Shown here piece by piece: positions 1 to 8,033 of a stretch of 64,000 nt of DNA (position 1 is the stretch's first letter; each line of letters opens with the position of its first letter). The position numbers and the translations under genes were made by a program. The DNA comes from Ewingella sp963519305. GTDB lineage: Bacteria; Pseudomonadota; Gammaproteobacteria; Enterobacterales; Enterobacteriaceae. Under the pieces are notes generated by a model. It did no database searches. It was not told where the DNA came from and saw nothing but the letters and a program-made list of their open reading frames with translations. The stretch lies in NCBI GenBank assembly GCA_963519305.1, contig CAUQMS010000014.1, positions 60,846 to 124,845 on the forward strand. The letters are read 5' to 3'.

Positions 1-1
1 G

Positions 2-565
2 ATGAGAATTAATCCTTGCATACCCCCGCAGGTTGACCTGCTGACCGGGTGCTTTGATGCGCCGAATGTCCAGTTTAAATCAACCTGCCTGCGCGATCTT
101 ACCGGCGTATTTCGCGATGAGTCCGCACGTCAGGCTTTACCTGATGACCTCGCGGTATATCAGGTTGAAATGCTGGCGTCACCGCAGCAGGAGGGTGAAC
201 TGCATACCGGCACGACGCATCTGATGCCGGGCAAAGTGGGTGACGAATTTTTTATGACGCGCGGGCATTTTCACCAGCGTCGTGAGCAGGCCGAATTCTA
301 TTTTGGTCTGTGCGGTCATGGCATTTTGTTGCTCCAGCCTGAGAACGGTCCCGCGTATGCCGAACAGGTTTTCGCAGGCAGCGTTCACCATATCCCTTTT
401 TATACTGCTCACCGTCTGGTGAATACCGGTGCTGCCGTTCTTTCTGCTTTAGCCGTATGGCCCGTCGTAGCAGGGCATGATTACGAGGCTTTGCAACCTG
501 ATGGCTTCAGCCTGCGCGTTTATGATCGCGAAGGCAAAGTCTCTCTGGAGGCCGCCCGTGTCTGA
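2..565 (+). CDS. Cupin-type glucose-6-phosphate isomerase-like protein (first of tandem pair)
   Basis: A 187-residue single-domain cupin resembling the archaeal-type glucose-6-phosphate isomerase family, whose members interconvert glucose-6-P and fructose-6-P using a bound metal and are about 190 residues long. The metal-ligand set is visible: the GHFH motif gives His89 and His91, followed by Glu98 and His137. The ATG at position 2 is at the edge of the window, so its ribosome binding site is not visible and a longer start cannot be excluded. It overlaps the next gene by 8 bases and so is probably co-translated with it. The neighbourhood of sugar PTS genes supports a sugar-phosphate isomerase role. 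The actual substrate is unknown, because an enterobacterium already has a classical Pgi; activity on another sugar phosphate is an inference. Confidence 0.75.
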   Translation: MRINPCIPPQVDLLTGCFDAPNVQFKSTCLRDLTGVFRDESARQALPDDLAVYQVEMLASPQQEGELHTGTTHLMPGKVGDEFFMTRGHFHQRREQAEFYFGLCGHGILLLQPENGPAYAEQVFAGSVHHIPFYTAHRLVNTGAAVLSALAVWPVVAGHDYEALQPDGFSLRVYDREGKVSLEAARV

Positions 566-1343
566 TTCCTCTGTGCGTGATTTTGGGCTGCCATTGAGTA
601 TTACCCGCCAGCCGATGGGATTTGTTTACCATCAGGACGTGACCGGGCCGGTTCCGGAGATCCGTACGCTGGATCAAATACGTCCATCGCTGCGTGACCC
701 CCAGTGTGACGGGCCGGAACAGGTCTACGCGATTGCCATGGACGTCGCCCGCCAGATTCATCATCAGGTGCTGCAAACCCGCATGTTGCTATTTGGCGTG
801 GTGACCTATGCGTCAGGTCGTCTGGGGGATGAACCGGTGCGCAGCCAGGGGCACGTTCATCGTATCAGCCAGCACAGCGGCTGGTCGCCGCCGGAACTGT
901 ATGAAATCTGGCAGGGTAAAGCGGTGATTTATATGCAGGAATACGTTGAACAAGATCCTGGCCGATGTTTTGCTATTCATGCCGGGCCGGGTGACAAAAT
1001 CCTGGTACCACCGGGCTGGGCGCATGCCACCCTTTCTGCCGACCCACATATCCCGCTGACCTTTGCCGCCTGGTGCGATCGTGAATACGGATTTGAATAC
1101 GACGCGGTGCGTCAGCGTAAAGGCCTGGCCTGGTATCCGTTACTGCAAGGTGACCATATTACGTGGCAGCAAAACTCTCACTACTCCCCGACGCGACTGT
1201 ATGCGACGCAGCCAAGACACTATGTCGAATTTGGTATTACCGCGGAGCCTTTGTACCGCCAGTTTGAAGAGGATCCCGCGCGCTTTCAGTTTATTTCTGA
1301 CCCCGGCAGCGTGGCCGATAAATGGGTGAATTTTGTGCCTTAG
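558..1343 (+). CDS. Second cupin-type sugar-phosphate isomerase-like protein
   Basis: A 261-residue cupin of the same broad family as its upstream neighbour. It keeps GHVH (His99, His101), Glu113 and His156 as likely metal ligands. The start is taken as GTG at 558 because CTGGAGG lies about 7 bases upstream and the upstream gene ends at 565, giving a translationally coupled overlap; the frame is open further upstream to 477, but that would run deep into the first gene. It has about 80 residues before the cupin motif and a long C-terminal tail, so it is larger than the usual 190-residue form. Two diverged paralogues in tandem may form a heteromer or act on two steps. The substrate is not known. 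It converges with the PTS operon, with a shared hairpin terminator between them. Confidence 0.7.
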   Translation: MSDSSVRDFGLPLSITRQPMGFVYHQDVTGPVPEIRTLDQIRPSLRDPQCDGPEQVYAIAMDVARQIHHQVLQTRMLLFGVVTYASGRLGDEPVRSQGHVHRISQHSGWSPPELYEIWQGKAVIYMQEYVEQDPGRCFAIHAGPGDKILVPPGWAHATLSADPHIPLTFAAWCDREYGFEYDAVRQRKGLAWYPLLQGDHITWQQNSHYSPTRLYATQPRHYVEFGITAEPLYRQFEEDPARFQFISDPGSVADKWVNFVP

Positions 1344-1361
1344 TCCTGAGTCATCACCATA

Positions 1362-1392
1362 AAAACGGGCGACTGATTGAGTCGCCCGTTTT
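1362..1392. terminator. Bidirectional intrinsic terminator between cupin genes and PTS operon
   Basis: A 12-base perfect stem (1362-1373 with 1381-1392) has a 7-base loop, flanked by A-run and T-run, so it can end transcription from both converging units. Confidence 0.8.
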
Positions 1393-1418
1393 GCATTCTG
1401 GCCAGCGCTGATTTAAGC

Positions 1419-2240
1419 CTAACCTAATACCCCGCAAGCCACGCCAAGCGCGGCCAGGACCAGCAGACTGACCATCGCTTTAACCGGAGATAAGCCCCGT
1501 TTTGCCATAAAGTACCAGACGCCGACTACTACGAGTAAAGGCAACAGCTGAGGGAAAATCCCGTCGAGCATCTGCTGAACGTGAATGTTCACGCCATCTT
1601 TAGTGACGAACTCTAAGCCGGTCCCGAGTTTTACGTAACTCGCCGCCACGCCGCCCATAACAAACACGCCGAGTAGCGAAAGTGCCTCACGCAGCTTGGT
1701 CGATTTGCTGCTCACCAGCATTTCGACGGATCCCGATCCCATGCGGTAGCCTTTCATAAACAGCCAGTAGGAGCCGCAAATCATGATGGCGTTAAAAGAG
1801 ATGATGTAGAACAGCGGCCCGATAATGCTGCCACCGGCCGCCAGCGCCATCCCGATACTGAGCAAAATCGGGATAAGCATACCGGGTATCATCGAGTCAC
1901 CAATCCCGGCGATCGGCCCCATCAGCCCCACTTTCAACGTGTTAATCGCTTCCCCGTCGATAGGTTCGCCATTGGCCTTTTTTTCCTCCAGCCCGACGGC
2001 CATTCCGTTCACGATAGCACCGATTTGCGGCTCCGTATTATAGAAGGAGGCGTGGCGGCGCATGGCTTCGATGCGTTGCTTGGGATCGCTGTACAGTTTT
2101 TTAATGGCAGGCATCATGCCAAGACAAAAGCCGAATGACTCCAGACGCTCAAAACTCATCGAGGACAGGTTGTACATCATCCATGCCCGCCAGCAGCGGC
2201 GCAGATCTTTCTTATCGAGTGAAACCGGTGTGGTGTTCAT
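1419..2240 (-). CDS. PTS mannose/fructose/sorbose-family IID component
   Basis: Membrane subunit IID (273 residues) of a mannose-family phosphotransferase system, which with IIC forms the inner-membrane sugar channel. The N-terminal part is the characteristic soluble IID region (KKDLRRCWRAW, then GFCLGMMPAIKKLY), followed by the conserved GLMGPIAGIGDS segment near residues 109-120 and hydrophobic C-terminal helices, with a membrane anchor at the extreme C terminus. The start codon shares one base with the IIC stop (TGATG), so the two are translationally coupled. It is the last gene of the operon. Specificity within the mannose family (mannose, sorbose, N-acetylgalactosamine, gluconate, fructoselysine and others) cannot be read from sequence alone. 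Confidence 0.92.
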   Translation of the reverse strand: MNTTPVSLDKKDLRRCWRAWMMYNLSSMSFERLESFGFCLGMMPAIKKLYSDPKQRIEAMRRHASFYNTEPQIGAIVNGMAVGLEEKKANGEPIDGEAINTLKVGLMGPIAGIGDSMIPGMLIPILLSIGMALAAGGSIIGPLFYIISFNAIMICGSYWLFMKGYRMGSGSVEMLVSSKSTKLREALSLLGVFVMGGVAASYVKLGTGLEFVTKDGVNIHVQQMLDGIFPQLLPLLVVVGVWYFMAKRGLSPVKAMVSLLVLAALGVACGVLG

Positions 2241-3037
2241 CAGAATTCATCCTCGTCATCAGCGGGTGTCGGCGAAGCGGATGCGCTGACCGGCTCGGGC
2301 TTGTAGTTGTAGTGAATCAAAGAGAGCAACGCACCGACGATAACCAGTGCCACCATGTTCAGATGCAAAAAAACAATGCAGATAAAGCCAACCAAAAAGT
2401 AGATCCACAGCGTATAGCTTTTGATGATCTGCTTAAGCAGAATAGCGATGCCCACCGCTGGCAAAATGCCACCGACCACGCTCATGGTCTTGATGATGAT
2501 TTCAGGCAGGCTGTCCATAAAGGCGCTGATGTACTGCGCGCCAAAAAACACGGCGATAAACGTAGGGATGAATCTCAGCAGGAAGTTCGTGATTTGCGGG
2601 CCAATAGCGCTGTTGAAATAGACGCCGCGTTCGTCACCTTTTTCCAAAGAGACATCCGCGCGGTGGTTCCAGTAGGAGTTCAGCACCATCATCACGTTGA
2701 ACAAAATCGTACCCGCAATACCGATGGTAGCCGCCAGCGCAACGGCGACGTCGGTGCCTTTGCCGGATAAAATCCCCAGAGCGATAGCGGGAAAAGCGAC
2801 AAAGTTGAGATCCGATGGCATGGATCCGCCGGGCGTCACCATGGCGATATACACTGCCTGCACGGCAACGCCGATGATGATACCGGTCGTGACATCACCA
2901 AGAATAAATCCCACCAGCATGCCAGAAACTAGCGGACGGGTAATGGTGTACCAGCCGCCGGTCAGCCCCAGTAACCAGGGAGTGCTGAGTGCGCCGAGAT
3001 AACACAGTATTCCTATAAGCGTTGCTTCAAACCACAT
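2240..3037 (-). CDS. PTS mannose/fructose/sorbose-family IIC component
   Basis: Polytopic inner-membrane subunit IIC (265 residues) of the same mannose-family PTS. The sequence is highly hydrophobic with several long membrane segments and carries the typical GLTGGWYTITRPLVSGMLVG and TPGGSMPSDLNFVAF segments of the family. The frame is open up to 3061, but the start is placed at the ATG at 3037 because AGGGG lies 6 bases upstream; the longer form would begin inside a repeat element. The C terminus is an acidic tail (PADDEDEF) on the cytoplasmic side. The gap to the IIB gene is filled by a short palindromic repeat (3050-3102). Confidence 0.9.
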   Translation of the reverse strand: MWFEATLIGILCYLGALSTPWLLGLTGGWYTITRPLVSGMLVGFILGDVTTGIIIGVAVQAVYIAMVTPGGSMPSDLNFVAFPAIALGILSGKGTDVAVALAATIGIAGTILFNVMMVLNSYWNHRADVSLEKGDERGVYFNSAIGPQITNFLLRFIPTFIAVFFGAQYISAFMDSLPEIIIKTMSVVGGILPAVGIAILLKQIIKSYTLWIYFLVGFICIVFLHLNMVALVIVGALLSLIHYNYKPEPVSASASPTPADDEDEF

Positions 3038-3049
3038 ACGTTGCCCCTT

Positions 3050-3102
3050 TATACCCGCCATACTTCAAGTCGCCCCCGGCGGCTCGAACTCTTTAGGGTA
3101 TA
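3050..3102. repeat. Short (53 bp) deletion form of the window's palindromic intergenic repeat
   Basis: The ends TATACCC and GGGTATA match the ends of the 127-bp repeats at 15614 and 22355, including the following CATACTTC-like arm, but the central part is missing. It lies between the IIB stop and the IIC ribosome binding site, inside an operon, and can fold into an RNA hairpin. Confidence 0.7.
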
Positions 3103-3109
3103 GTCTGTT

Positions 3110-3604
3110 TTAGTTGAGTTTTTTTTGAGCATCTTGCCACTGATAAAAGCTGCCATCCGGCACTAACCGAAATTCAATCCGATGCCCTAAATTGCTGAGA
3201 AAATTAAAGGCATCAATTTCTTCTGCATTCACCGACTGGTTTGGGCCAATCACTACGGTATTACTGCGTGAGCTCATCGGGCCTACGTTGATTTTTTGAT
3301 TGAGATTGGTGAGGTCGATTCCTGCCTCAATCAGACGCCGTAAAGTCACGGGCGATTTTCCTATGACGAAATAGCGCTTTTCGCTCGCGATCACCTTGGG
3401 CAATTTACTGATCGCCGTTGCCACGTCAAAAAGCCAAACTTTGGTGTCAGAAACCGCCCCTTTCATTACCGAAGAGAGCAGGGGATCGGCGGCGACATCA
3501 TCATCAATAGCCACGATGCCGTCGCAGGGCAGCTCTTTGGCCCAGCGCGTTACCAACTGCCCATGAATTACCCGATCGTCAATGCGTACAAAGGATAGTG
3601 CCAT
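3110..3604 (-). CDS. PTS mannose/fructose/sorbose-family IIB component
   Basis: Cytoplasmic phosphocarrier subunit IIB (164 residues, the usual family length). It receives phosphate from IIA and passes it to the incoming sugar. The family signature RIDDRVIHGQLVTRW is at residues 7-21, with His14 as the expected phosphorylation site. AAGGAG lies 5 bases before the ATG at 3604. It is 9 bases downstream of the IIA gene, so IIA and IIB are separate polypeptides here rather than fused as in E. coli ManX. Confidence 0.93.
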   Translation of the reverse strand: MALSFVRIDDRVIHGQLVTRWAKELPCDGIVAIDDDVAADPLLSSVMKGAVSDTKVWLFDVATAISKLPKVIASEKRYFVIGKSPVTLRRLIEAGIDLTNLNQKINVGPMSSRSNTVVIGPNQSVNAEEIDAFNFLSNLGHRIEFRLVPDGSFYQWQDAQKKLN

Positions 3605-3613
3605 GATGACTCC

Positions 3614-4042
3614 TTAAAATTCTTCGTCAGGTTTTGCCATTGCCGGCCGGGCATAGATCATGGATTCTGCCGCTTGTGCGACCAACGTTTGCGCGACGGA
3701 ATGCACATCGATTTCATCCAGAAAATCCATGCTCATCAGCAGCATGGGGAAGTTAACGCCGCAAATCACGGCCACAGGTTTCACAGCATCGGCAGAGAAC
3801 GAGTGGCAACAGGCGATATTAAAAGGCGTACCGGACTGTATATCGCACAGCACCAGAATACCGTCGGCAGACGCGCTCTGTTTTTTGATTTCCAGAGCGA
3901 ACTCGAGCCTGAACGCATCAATGCCGTCTTCCTCACGCAGACTGACAAAAGAGGTGTGCGCCAGCTTGCCGTAGACCATTTGCGCGCTGTCGAGCAGCCC
4001 TTCGGCGAACTTTCCGTGAGTGGCTAACAGGATATGAATCAT
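3614..4042 (-). CDS. PTS mannose/fructose/sorbose-family IIA component
   Basis: Cytoplasmic subunit IIA (142 residues) that takes phosphate from HPr. The N-terminal strand MIHILLATHG places the phosphorylated histidine at residue 9, in the same position as His10 of E. coli ManX. The later GTPFNIACC segment near residues 72-80 corresponds to the conserved GSPxN loop region of this fold. The ATG at 4042 is preceded by AAGGGG, which overlaps the stop of the upstream isomerase gene, so the two are probably translated together. As a free-standing IIA it could also phosphorylate or signal to other partners, but there is no direct evidence for that here. Confidence 0.92.
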   Translation of the reverse strand: MIHILLATHGKFAEGLLDSAQMVYGKLAHTSFVSLREEDGIDAFRLEFALEIKKQSASADGILVLCDIQSGTPFNIACCHSFSADAVKPVAVICGVNFPMLLMSMDFLDEIDVHSVAQTLVAQAAESMIYARPAMAKPDEEF

Positions 4043-4044
4043 AG

Positions 4045-5805
4045 TTAACCCCTTACCCAGGCTTTAAGCGTGGCCAATGTTTTACCCTGTCCGTTAACGG
4101 GACGAATGCGGTATTTCCCCACGGCGGCGGGAACGATAAAGGTTTCCGCGTAATGCACCGTGAACGGGGCAAAGCGGTTATCTGGGCTCTCTACGACAGC
4201 CTCCTCGCCCTCAACCAGATTGAGCACATTTACCCGTCCTTGGGTGTCATGATCAACGGCCTGACTGAACCAGTGGCGACGGGTCTCAATAAACTCACGT
4301 TCATGTAAGCCAGTGCGCTCTTCGCGCCAGCCATCACCGCTGCACAGAGGCTCAATCCGGTTAATCAGATGTGACGCTACCCACTCAGTATCCCGCTCCC
4401 AGTCAATAACCCGTTCGCCATGCTCGAGATGAACCGGACGGGGGAGGCCATCGAGGCCCACACGGCCCCAGTCCCACAGCTTGAAGGTGAAGATATAAGG
4501 TGTGGCGCTGATCTCCAGCACCATGGTGCCCGAGCCGGAGCAGTGAACGGTTCCGGCAGGGATGAGAAAGTGATCGTGTGCTTTGGCAGGGAAGCAGTTA
4601 ATGAATTTCTCATCATCAAAGGCTTTTTCACCGCGCTGAGCGGCATTCAAATCCTGCAACATCTCCTGAGGTTGAATCCCTGTGCGGGTGCCCAGATAAA
4701 CCTGCGCGTCAGGCTCGGCGGCGAGAATGTAATAGCTCTCATCCTGGGTGTAGTGCATCCCGAAGGTTTGCTGAATATATTCGGTCAGCGGGTGTACCTG
4801 ACAGCTGAGATTCTGACCGCCAATGGTGTCGAGAAAATCAAAGCGAATGGGGAATTCCGCACCAAAGCGGGCGTGAACTTTTTCGCCTAACAGGGGCTGA
4901 GGGTAGAGCAGGACTAAATCCTGAGAGGGGATCTCAACCCGAACGTTGCCGAACCGCATTAGCAGGCTGTTTTCCTCGGGCACGCAATCAAAACACCATG
5001 CGTAGTTCGGGGCTTTCGGGTCGAGATCAAAGTGGTGTTTCATCCACTGACCACCCCATACGCCGGGGTCGAAAAAAGGCACCACGCGAAACGGCTGGGT
5101 CGTCGCCTGTTGCAGTCCGGCGTGAAAAGCTCCGCCGGTGATCAGTACAGGATGTTGTGACTGGTTAGTGTCGAGAATGAAATCGGCACATTTCAGCAGC
5201 GGTGTTTTGTGACGATCAAACACCCGCCACTCGACGAAAAAGGCGCGCTTGTAGCGGCGGAGCAGATCTTCACTGACGTTTTCCACTCCCCAGTTACCCA
5301 GCTCGCCGCGGCGAAAACGCTGCTGAATTTCCCAGCGTGCCATATCGGCATAAACCAGAATATCGCCGCGGGTGATGAGTGCCGCACCGGGGCCAAATAC
5401 CACCGTCAGGCCTTCTGCTTTGCAGATTTCTGCCTGCAACGTACGGATTTTATCCTCATGGAAAAACTCGTTCAGTTGATGGCAGGACATCACGCCAAAG
5501 ACACGATCATCGGTCAGGTTGCGTTGGATCAGTGCATGTACCTCGGCTTCGGGCCGCTTCGCCTGTGATGCATCGATCAGAAGAGAGGTCGGAAGTTTTC
5601 CAATCAGCTCATGATGTAACTCCGCCAGATTGACCCCCGGATAGCAGTCGATCACCAGTACGGTTCTGGCCGGTGAGCGGTTAGCTATCTGCTGCAAAAG
5701 CGTGCCGCAAATTGCTTCCCAACCTTGCCAGGCGGCATGGTCATGACCCTTAACGTAAATCTCTGGGGATTTATCGTACGAGGTGGAACGTGTTGGTAAT
5801 GACAT
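4045..5805 (-). CDS. Large class I mannose-6-phosphate isomerase-like protein with kinase-like N-terminal region
   Basis: A 586-residue protein, much longer than the roughly 390 residues of E. coli ManA. The C-terminal half carries the type I phosphomannose isomerase zinc site: LSCQVHP (Gln336, His338), Glu356 in QDESYYIL and His421 in AGTVHCSGSG. The first 250 residues instead resemble a P-loop nucleoside/uridine kinase fold, but the place where a Walker A loop should be reads DCYPGVNLAEL (near residues 53-63), with no GKS/T, so kinase activity is doubtful. The frame is open to a GTG at 5850; the ATG at 5805 is preferred because AAAGGG lies 10 bases upstream and because the presumed operator at 5856-5867 then stays outside the gene. 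It is first in the PTS operon, so it probably isomerises the imported sugar-6-phosphate. The exact sugar is inferred only to be mannose-like. Confidence 0.8.
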   Translation of the reverse strand: MSLPTRSTSYDKSPEIYVKGHDHAAWQGWEAICGTLLQQIANRSPARTVLVIDCYPGVNLAELHHELIGKLPTSLLIDASQAKRPEAEVHALIQRNLTDDRVFGVMSCHQLNEFFHEDKIRTLQAEICKAEGLTVVFGPGAALITRGDILVYADMARWEIQQRFRRGELGNWGVENVSEDLLRRYKRAFFVEWRVFDRHKTPLLKCADFILDTNQSQHPVLITGGAFHAGLQQATTQPFRVVPFFDPGVWGGQWMKHHFDLDPKAPNYAWCFDCVPEENSLLMRFGNVRVEIPSQDLVLLYPQPLLGEKVHARFGAEFPIRFDFLDTIGGQNLSCQVHPLTEYIQQTFGMHYTQDESYYILAAEPDAQVYLGTRTGIQPQEMLQDLNAAQRGEKAFDDEKFINCFPAKAHDHFLIPAGTVHCSGSGTMVLEISATPYIFTFKLWDWGRVGLDGLPRPVHLEHGERVIDWERDTEWVASHLINRIEPLCSGDGWREERTGLHEREFIETRRHWFSQAVDHDTQGRVNVLNLVEGEEAVVESPDNRFAPFTVHYAETFIVPAAVGKYRIRPVNGQGKTLATLKAWVRG

Positions 5806-5855
5806 GGCCTGCTTTCCCTTTGGTGTTGTATTTTTCATCAGTTCTGACACAAAGA

Positions 5856-5867
5856 TTAATCGATTAA
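5856..5867. promoter_or_regulatory. Predicted LacI-family operator O1
   Basis: TTAATCGATTAA is a perfect 12-base palindrome with the central CG typical of LacI-family operators. It lies about 50 bases upstream of the isomerase start, in the region divergent from the LacI-type gene. Confidence 0.7.
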
Positions 5868-5942
5868 CCCTAAATTACACCAGACTGCTAAATGCGATTA
5901 ACTTCTAAAAAGGGGATAAAAACGGCCATATACGGCGTCTGA

Positions 5943-5958
5943 TGTGAGTACGCTCACG
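5943..5958. promoter_or_regulatory. Predicted CRP (cAMP receptor protein) site
   Basis: TGTGA-N6-TCACG matches the CRP consensus TGTGA-N6-TCACA at 9 of 10 positions. It lies between the two LacI-type operators in the divergent control region of a sugar operon, where catabolite control is expected. Confidence 0.6.
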
Positions 5959-5988
5959 AAAATAAGTGGATTTTTACGCAATTTACGG

Positions 5989-6000
5989 TTAATCGATTTA
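5989..6000. promoter_or_regulatory. Predicted LacI-family operator O2
   Basis: TTAATCGATTTA repeats the sequence of O1 with one change, 133 bases away. The spacing would allow a looped complex, and the position just upstream of the regulator gene fits autoregulation. Confidence 0.65.
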
Positions 6001-6029
6001 TCTTGAAGGAAATGACACAGGAGAATCTG

Positions 6030-7043
6030 ATGGCAACCATTACTCTGGCGGATGTCGCCGCCCACGCTCATGTCTCGACCGCCACGGTATCATTGGTCTT
6101 ACGCAATCAGGGTCGCATCTCGGATCCGACCCGTAAACGCGTGCTGGCCGCGCTTGAACAACTGGGATACGTCTATAACCAGACGGCGGCCAACCTGCGT
6201 AACCGCAGTAGTAATCAGGTGGGGTTGCTGTTGCATGACATCACCAACCCTTTCTATGCCGAGATGACCGCCGGTCTAAGTGATGAGATGGAACGCCATC
6301 AGATGATGCTGTTTCTGGCGAATACGGCGGAATCGGCGGAGCGGCAGCAGCGCTTTGTGGATTCCCTGATGCAAAACAGCGCCAGCGGCATGGTGATGTG
6401 TGCGGCCAAGCAAACGCCTGCGCTGTTTTATGAAAGCCTTAAGCGCCGGCAGATCCCGGTGATCATGGCGGTCCGCCCTCCGGCCGACAGCGGGTTTGAT
6501 TATGTCGGCACCGATAACTTTCTCGGTATTCAGCTCGCGACCCAACATCTGCTTAATCAGGGGCATCGCAACATTGCGTTTATCGGCGGGCAGGAGGGGT
6601 CATCCACGCGCGCGCAGCGTCTCGGCGGGTACAGCAGTAAATTGCTGGAAAATCATATTCCCGTGCGCAGTGAATGGATTGTCAGCTGCGAAGCCACGCA
6701 AAGCTCCGGCGCTCATGCGTGCAATGAATTGCTCGCCGCCTTTCCGCAAATCACCGCCGCCGTGTGCTATCAGGACATTGTGGCGTTAGGCGTGATGCTG
6801 GCGTTGCGGCAAAAAGACAAAGTGATTGGGCGGGATTTTGCGCTGGTGGGTTTTGACGATATTTCGGAGGCCTCGCTGGTGCAGCCAGCCCTGACGACGG
6901 TTTCTGTCGCCGCCCGCGAAATCGGGCGCAAGGCCGGGGAGTTACTGTTTAGCCGGATTCAGGGAAATGATGAGCCGCCAAAACGGATCATATTGCCGCC
7001 CTCGCTGGTGATCCGGGAATCCTGCGGGGCAGCACGGCTATAG
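6030..7043 (+). CDS. LacI/GalR-family transcriptional regulator
   Basis: A 337-residue regulator with an N-terminal LacI-type helix-turn-helix (TLADVAAHAHVSTATVSLVLRN, residues 5-26) and a periplasmic-binding-protein-like effector domain (VGLLLHDITNPFYAEMTAGL near residue 60; DISEASLVQPALTTV near the end). The start is the ATG at 6030, with AGGAG 6 bases upstream; a TTG at 6003 is possible but has no such site. It is transcribed divergently from the PTS operon and the shared gap contains two matching palindromes, so it is very likely the local repressor responding to the sugar or its phosphate. It converges with the lactonase gene, leaving only 21 bases between them. Confidence 0.9.
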   Translation: MATITLADVAAHAHVSTATVSLVLRNQGRISDPTRKRVLAALEQLGYVYNQTAANLRNRSSNQVGLLLHDITNPFYAEMTAGLSDEMERHQMMLFLANTAESAERQQRFVDSLMQNSASGMVMCAAKQTPALFYESLKRRQIPVIMAVRPPADSGFDYVGTDNFLGIQLATQHLLNQGHRNIAFIGGQEGSSTRAQRLGGYSSKLLENHIPVRSEWIVSCEATQSSGAHACNELLAAFPQITAAVCYQDIVALGVMLALRQKDKVIGRDFALVGFDDISEASLVQPALTTVSVAAREIGRKAGELLFSRIQGNDEPPKRIILPPSLVIRESCGAARL

Positions 7044-7064
7044 CGGCAGAAAGCTAACGTAATA

Positions 7065-7931
7065 TTACAAGCGGAACAGATTCTGCGGAGTACCGACGGT
7101 CGCGGTCTGCACATGCAGCACGGCTCCGTCTAATTCACCGGGCGAGGCCAGTCCTTTGCGGGCTGAAGTGATAAACAGTTCGGTCATATCAGGGCCACCG
7201 AACGTGCAGCAGCTGGGTTGCGTCACCGGAACGGGAAGTGTATCGAGCGTCAGCAGTTCACCTTGATTGATCTGCTGGCGCAATAAACACTTCCCGCCCC
7301 AGCAGGCGGTGATCAGCAAACCGTCCTGAGAGACGGCTGAACCGTCGGGTGTTTTATCTCCGGAAGAAAAGCAGGAGATCTTCAGCGGATTGATGCGCCG
7401 CGCATTTGCCGAATAAAAGCGTTTCTTCATGCTGTCAGCAAACCAGACCTTGCCTTCGTGCCACGCCAGCGTATTGGTGATCCCGACGTTATCCATCATC
7501 AGTAACGGCTTTTCATCGCCCTTTTCATAGCGATACCACGCACCGCTCGTCTGCTCTTCTTTGAGGTCCATCGTACCAAACCACAGCGAGCCATCCGGAG
7601 CGATAGCGGCTTCGTTTGGACGGGTGCCCTCTGCACCTACGTAATCACACAGATGTTCCGTTTTGCTGAAGGCATAATCGTAAAGGTGTAACCCGTCCTG
7701 CGAGACCAGTAAAAAGCGATTCAGCGACTCGGTGAGCAGCACTGCACTGGTGAGGGTCGGCAGTTTACGCGTTTCGGTTTTCTGCTGGGAGGGCCAGTAG
7801 CGCAGTAATTTCATATTAAGGATATCGACCCACAGCAATGACTGTGTGCGCTGGCACCAGACCGGGGTTTCACCTAAATCTGCACGATAATCATCAATGG
7901 CGGTGAAAGCAGAACGTAAAAAAGCGGACAT
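7065..7931 (-). CDS. SMP-30/gluconolactonase/LRE family protein
   Basis: A 288-residue six-bladed propeller hydrolase of the SMP-30/gluconolactonase family. The family landmarks are in order: GETPVW with metal ligand Glu21, NEAAIAPDGSLWFGTMD, NTLAWHEGKVWFADS (metal-binding Asn) and TPDGSAVSQDGLL (metal-binding Asp). There is no signal peptide, so it is cytoplasmic. AGGAG lies 8 bases before the ATG at 7931. Members usually open sugar lactones such as glucono- or arabinono-lactone. A lactonase next to a PTS/isomerase locus suggests that an oxidised sugar may also be handled, although it may simply be an independent gene; the substrate cannot be assigned. Confidence 0.85.
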   Translation of the reverse strand: MSAFLRSAFTAIDDYRADLGETPVWCQRTQSLLWVDILNMKLLRYWPSQQKTETRKLPTLTSAVLLTESLNRFLLVSQDGLHLYDYAFSKTEHLCDYVGAEGTRPNEAAIAPDGSLWFGTMDLKEEQTSGAWYRYEKGDEKPLLMMDNVGITNTLAWHEGKVWFADSMKKRFYSANARRINPLKISCFSSGDKTPDGSAVSQDGLLITACWGGKCLLRQQINQGELLTLDTLPVPVTQPSCCTFGGPDMTELFITSARKGLASPGELDGAVLHVQTATVGTPQNLFRL

Positions 7932-8033
7932 GCGTAGTTCTCCTGCAAGCGGTTAACGCTGAATCAGTTGCTGATAGTCAGTCTAGTCTGGCTTTGGTCG
8001 GAGAGGATAGGAGAATGGATGTAAAAATGATGC

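Noticed and set aside
477..557. Longer N terminus for the second cupin protein
   Set aside because: It would lie fully inside the first cupin gene; the GTG at 558 has a good ribosome binding site and gives a sensible overlap.
2135..2770. 211-codon frame opposite the PTS IIC/IID genes
   Set aside because: It spans two real genes in antisense and is rich in Asp/His/Gln with no family match.
7948..7960. AGCGGTTAACGCT upstream of the lactonase as a third LacI operator
   Set aside because: Only the central GTTAAC is symmetric, and it does not resemble TTAATCGATTAA closely enough.
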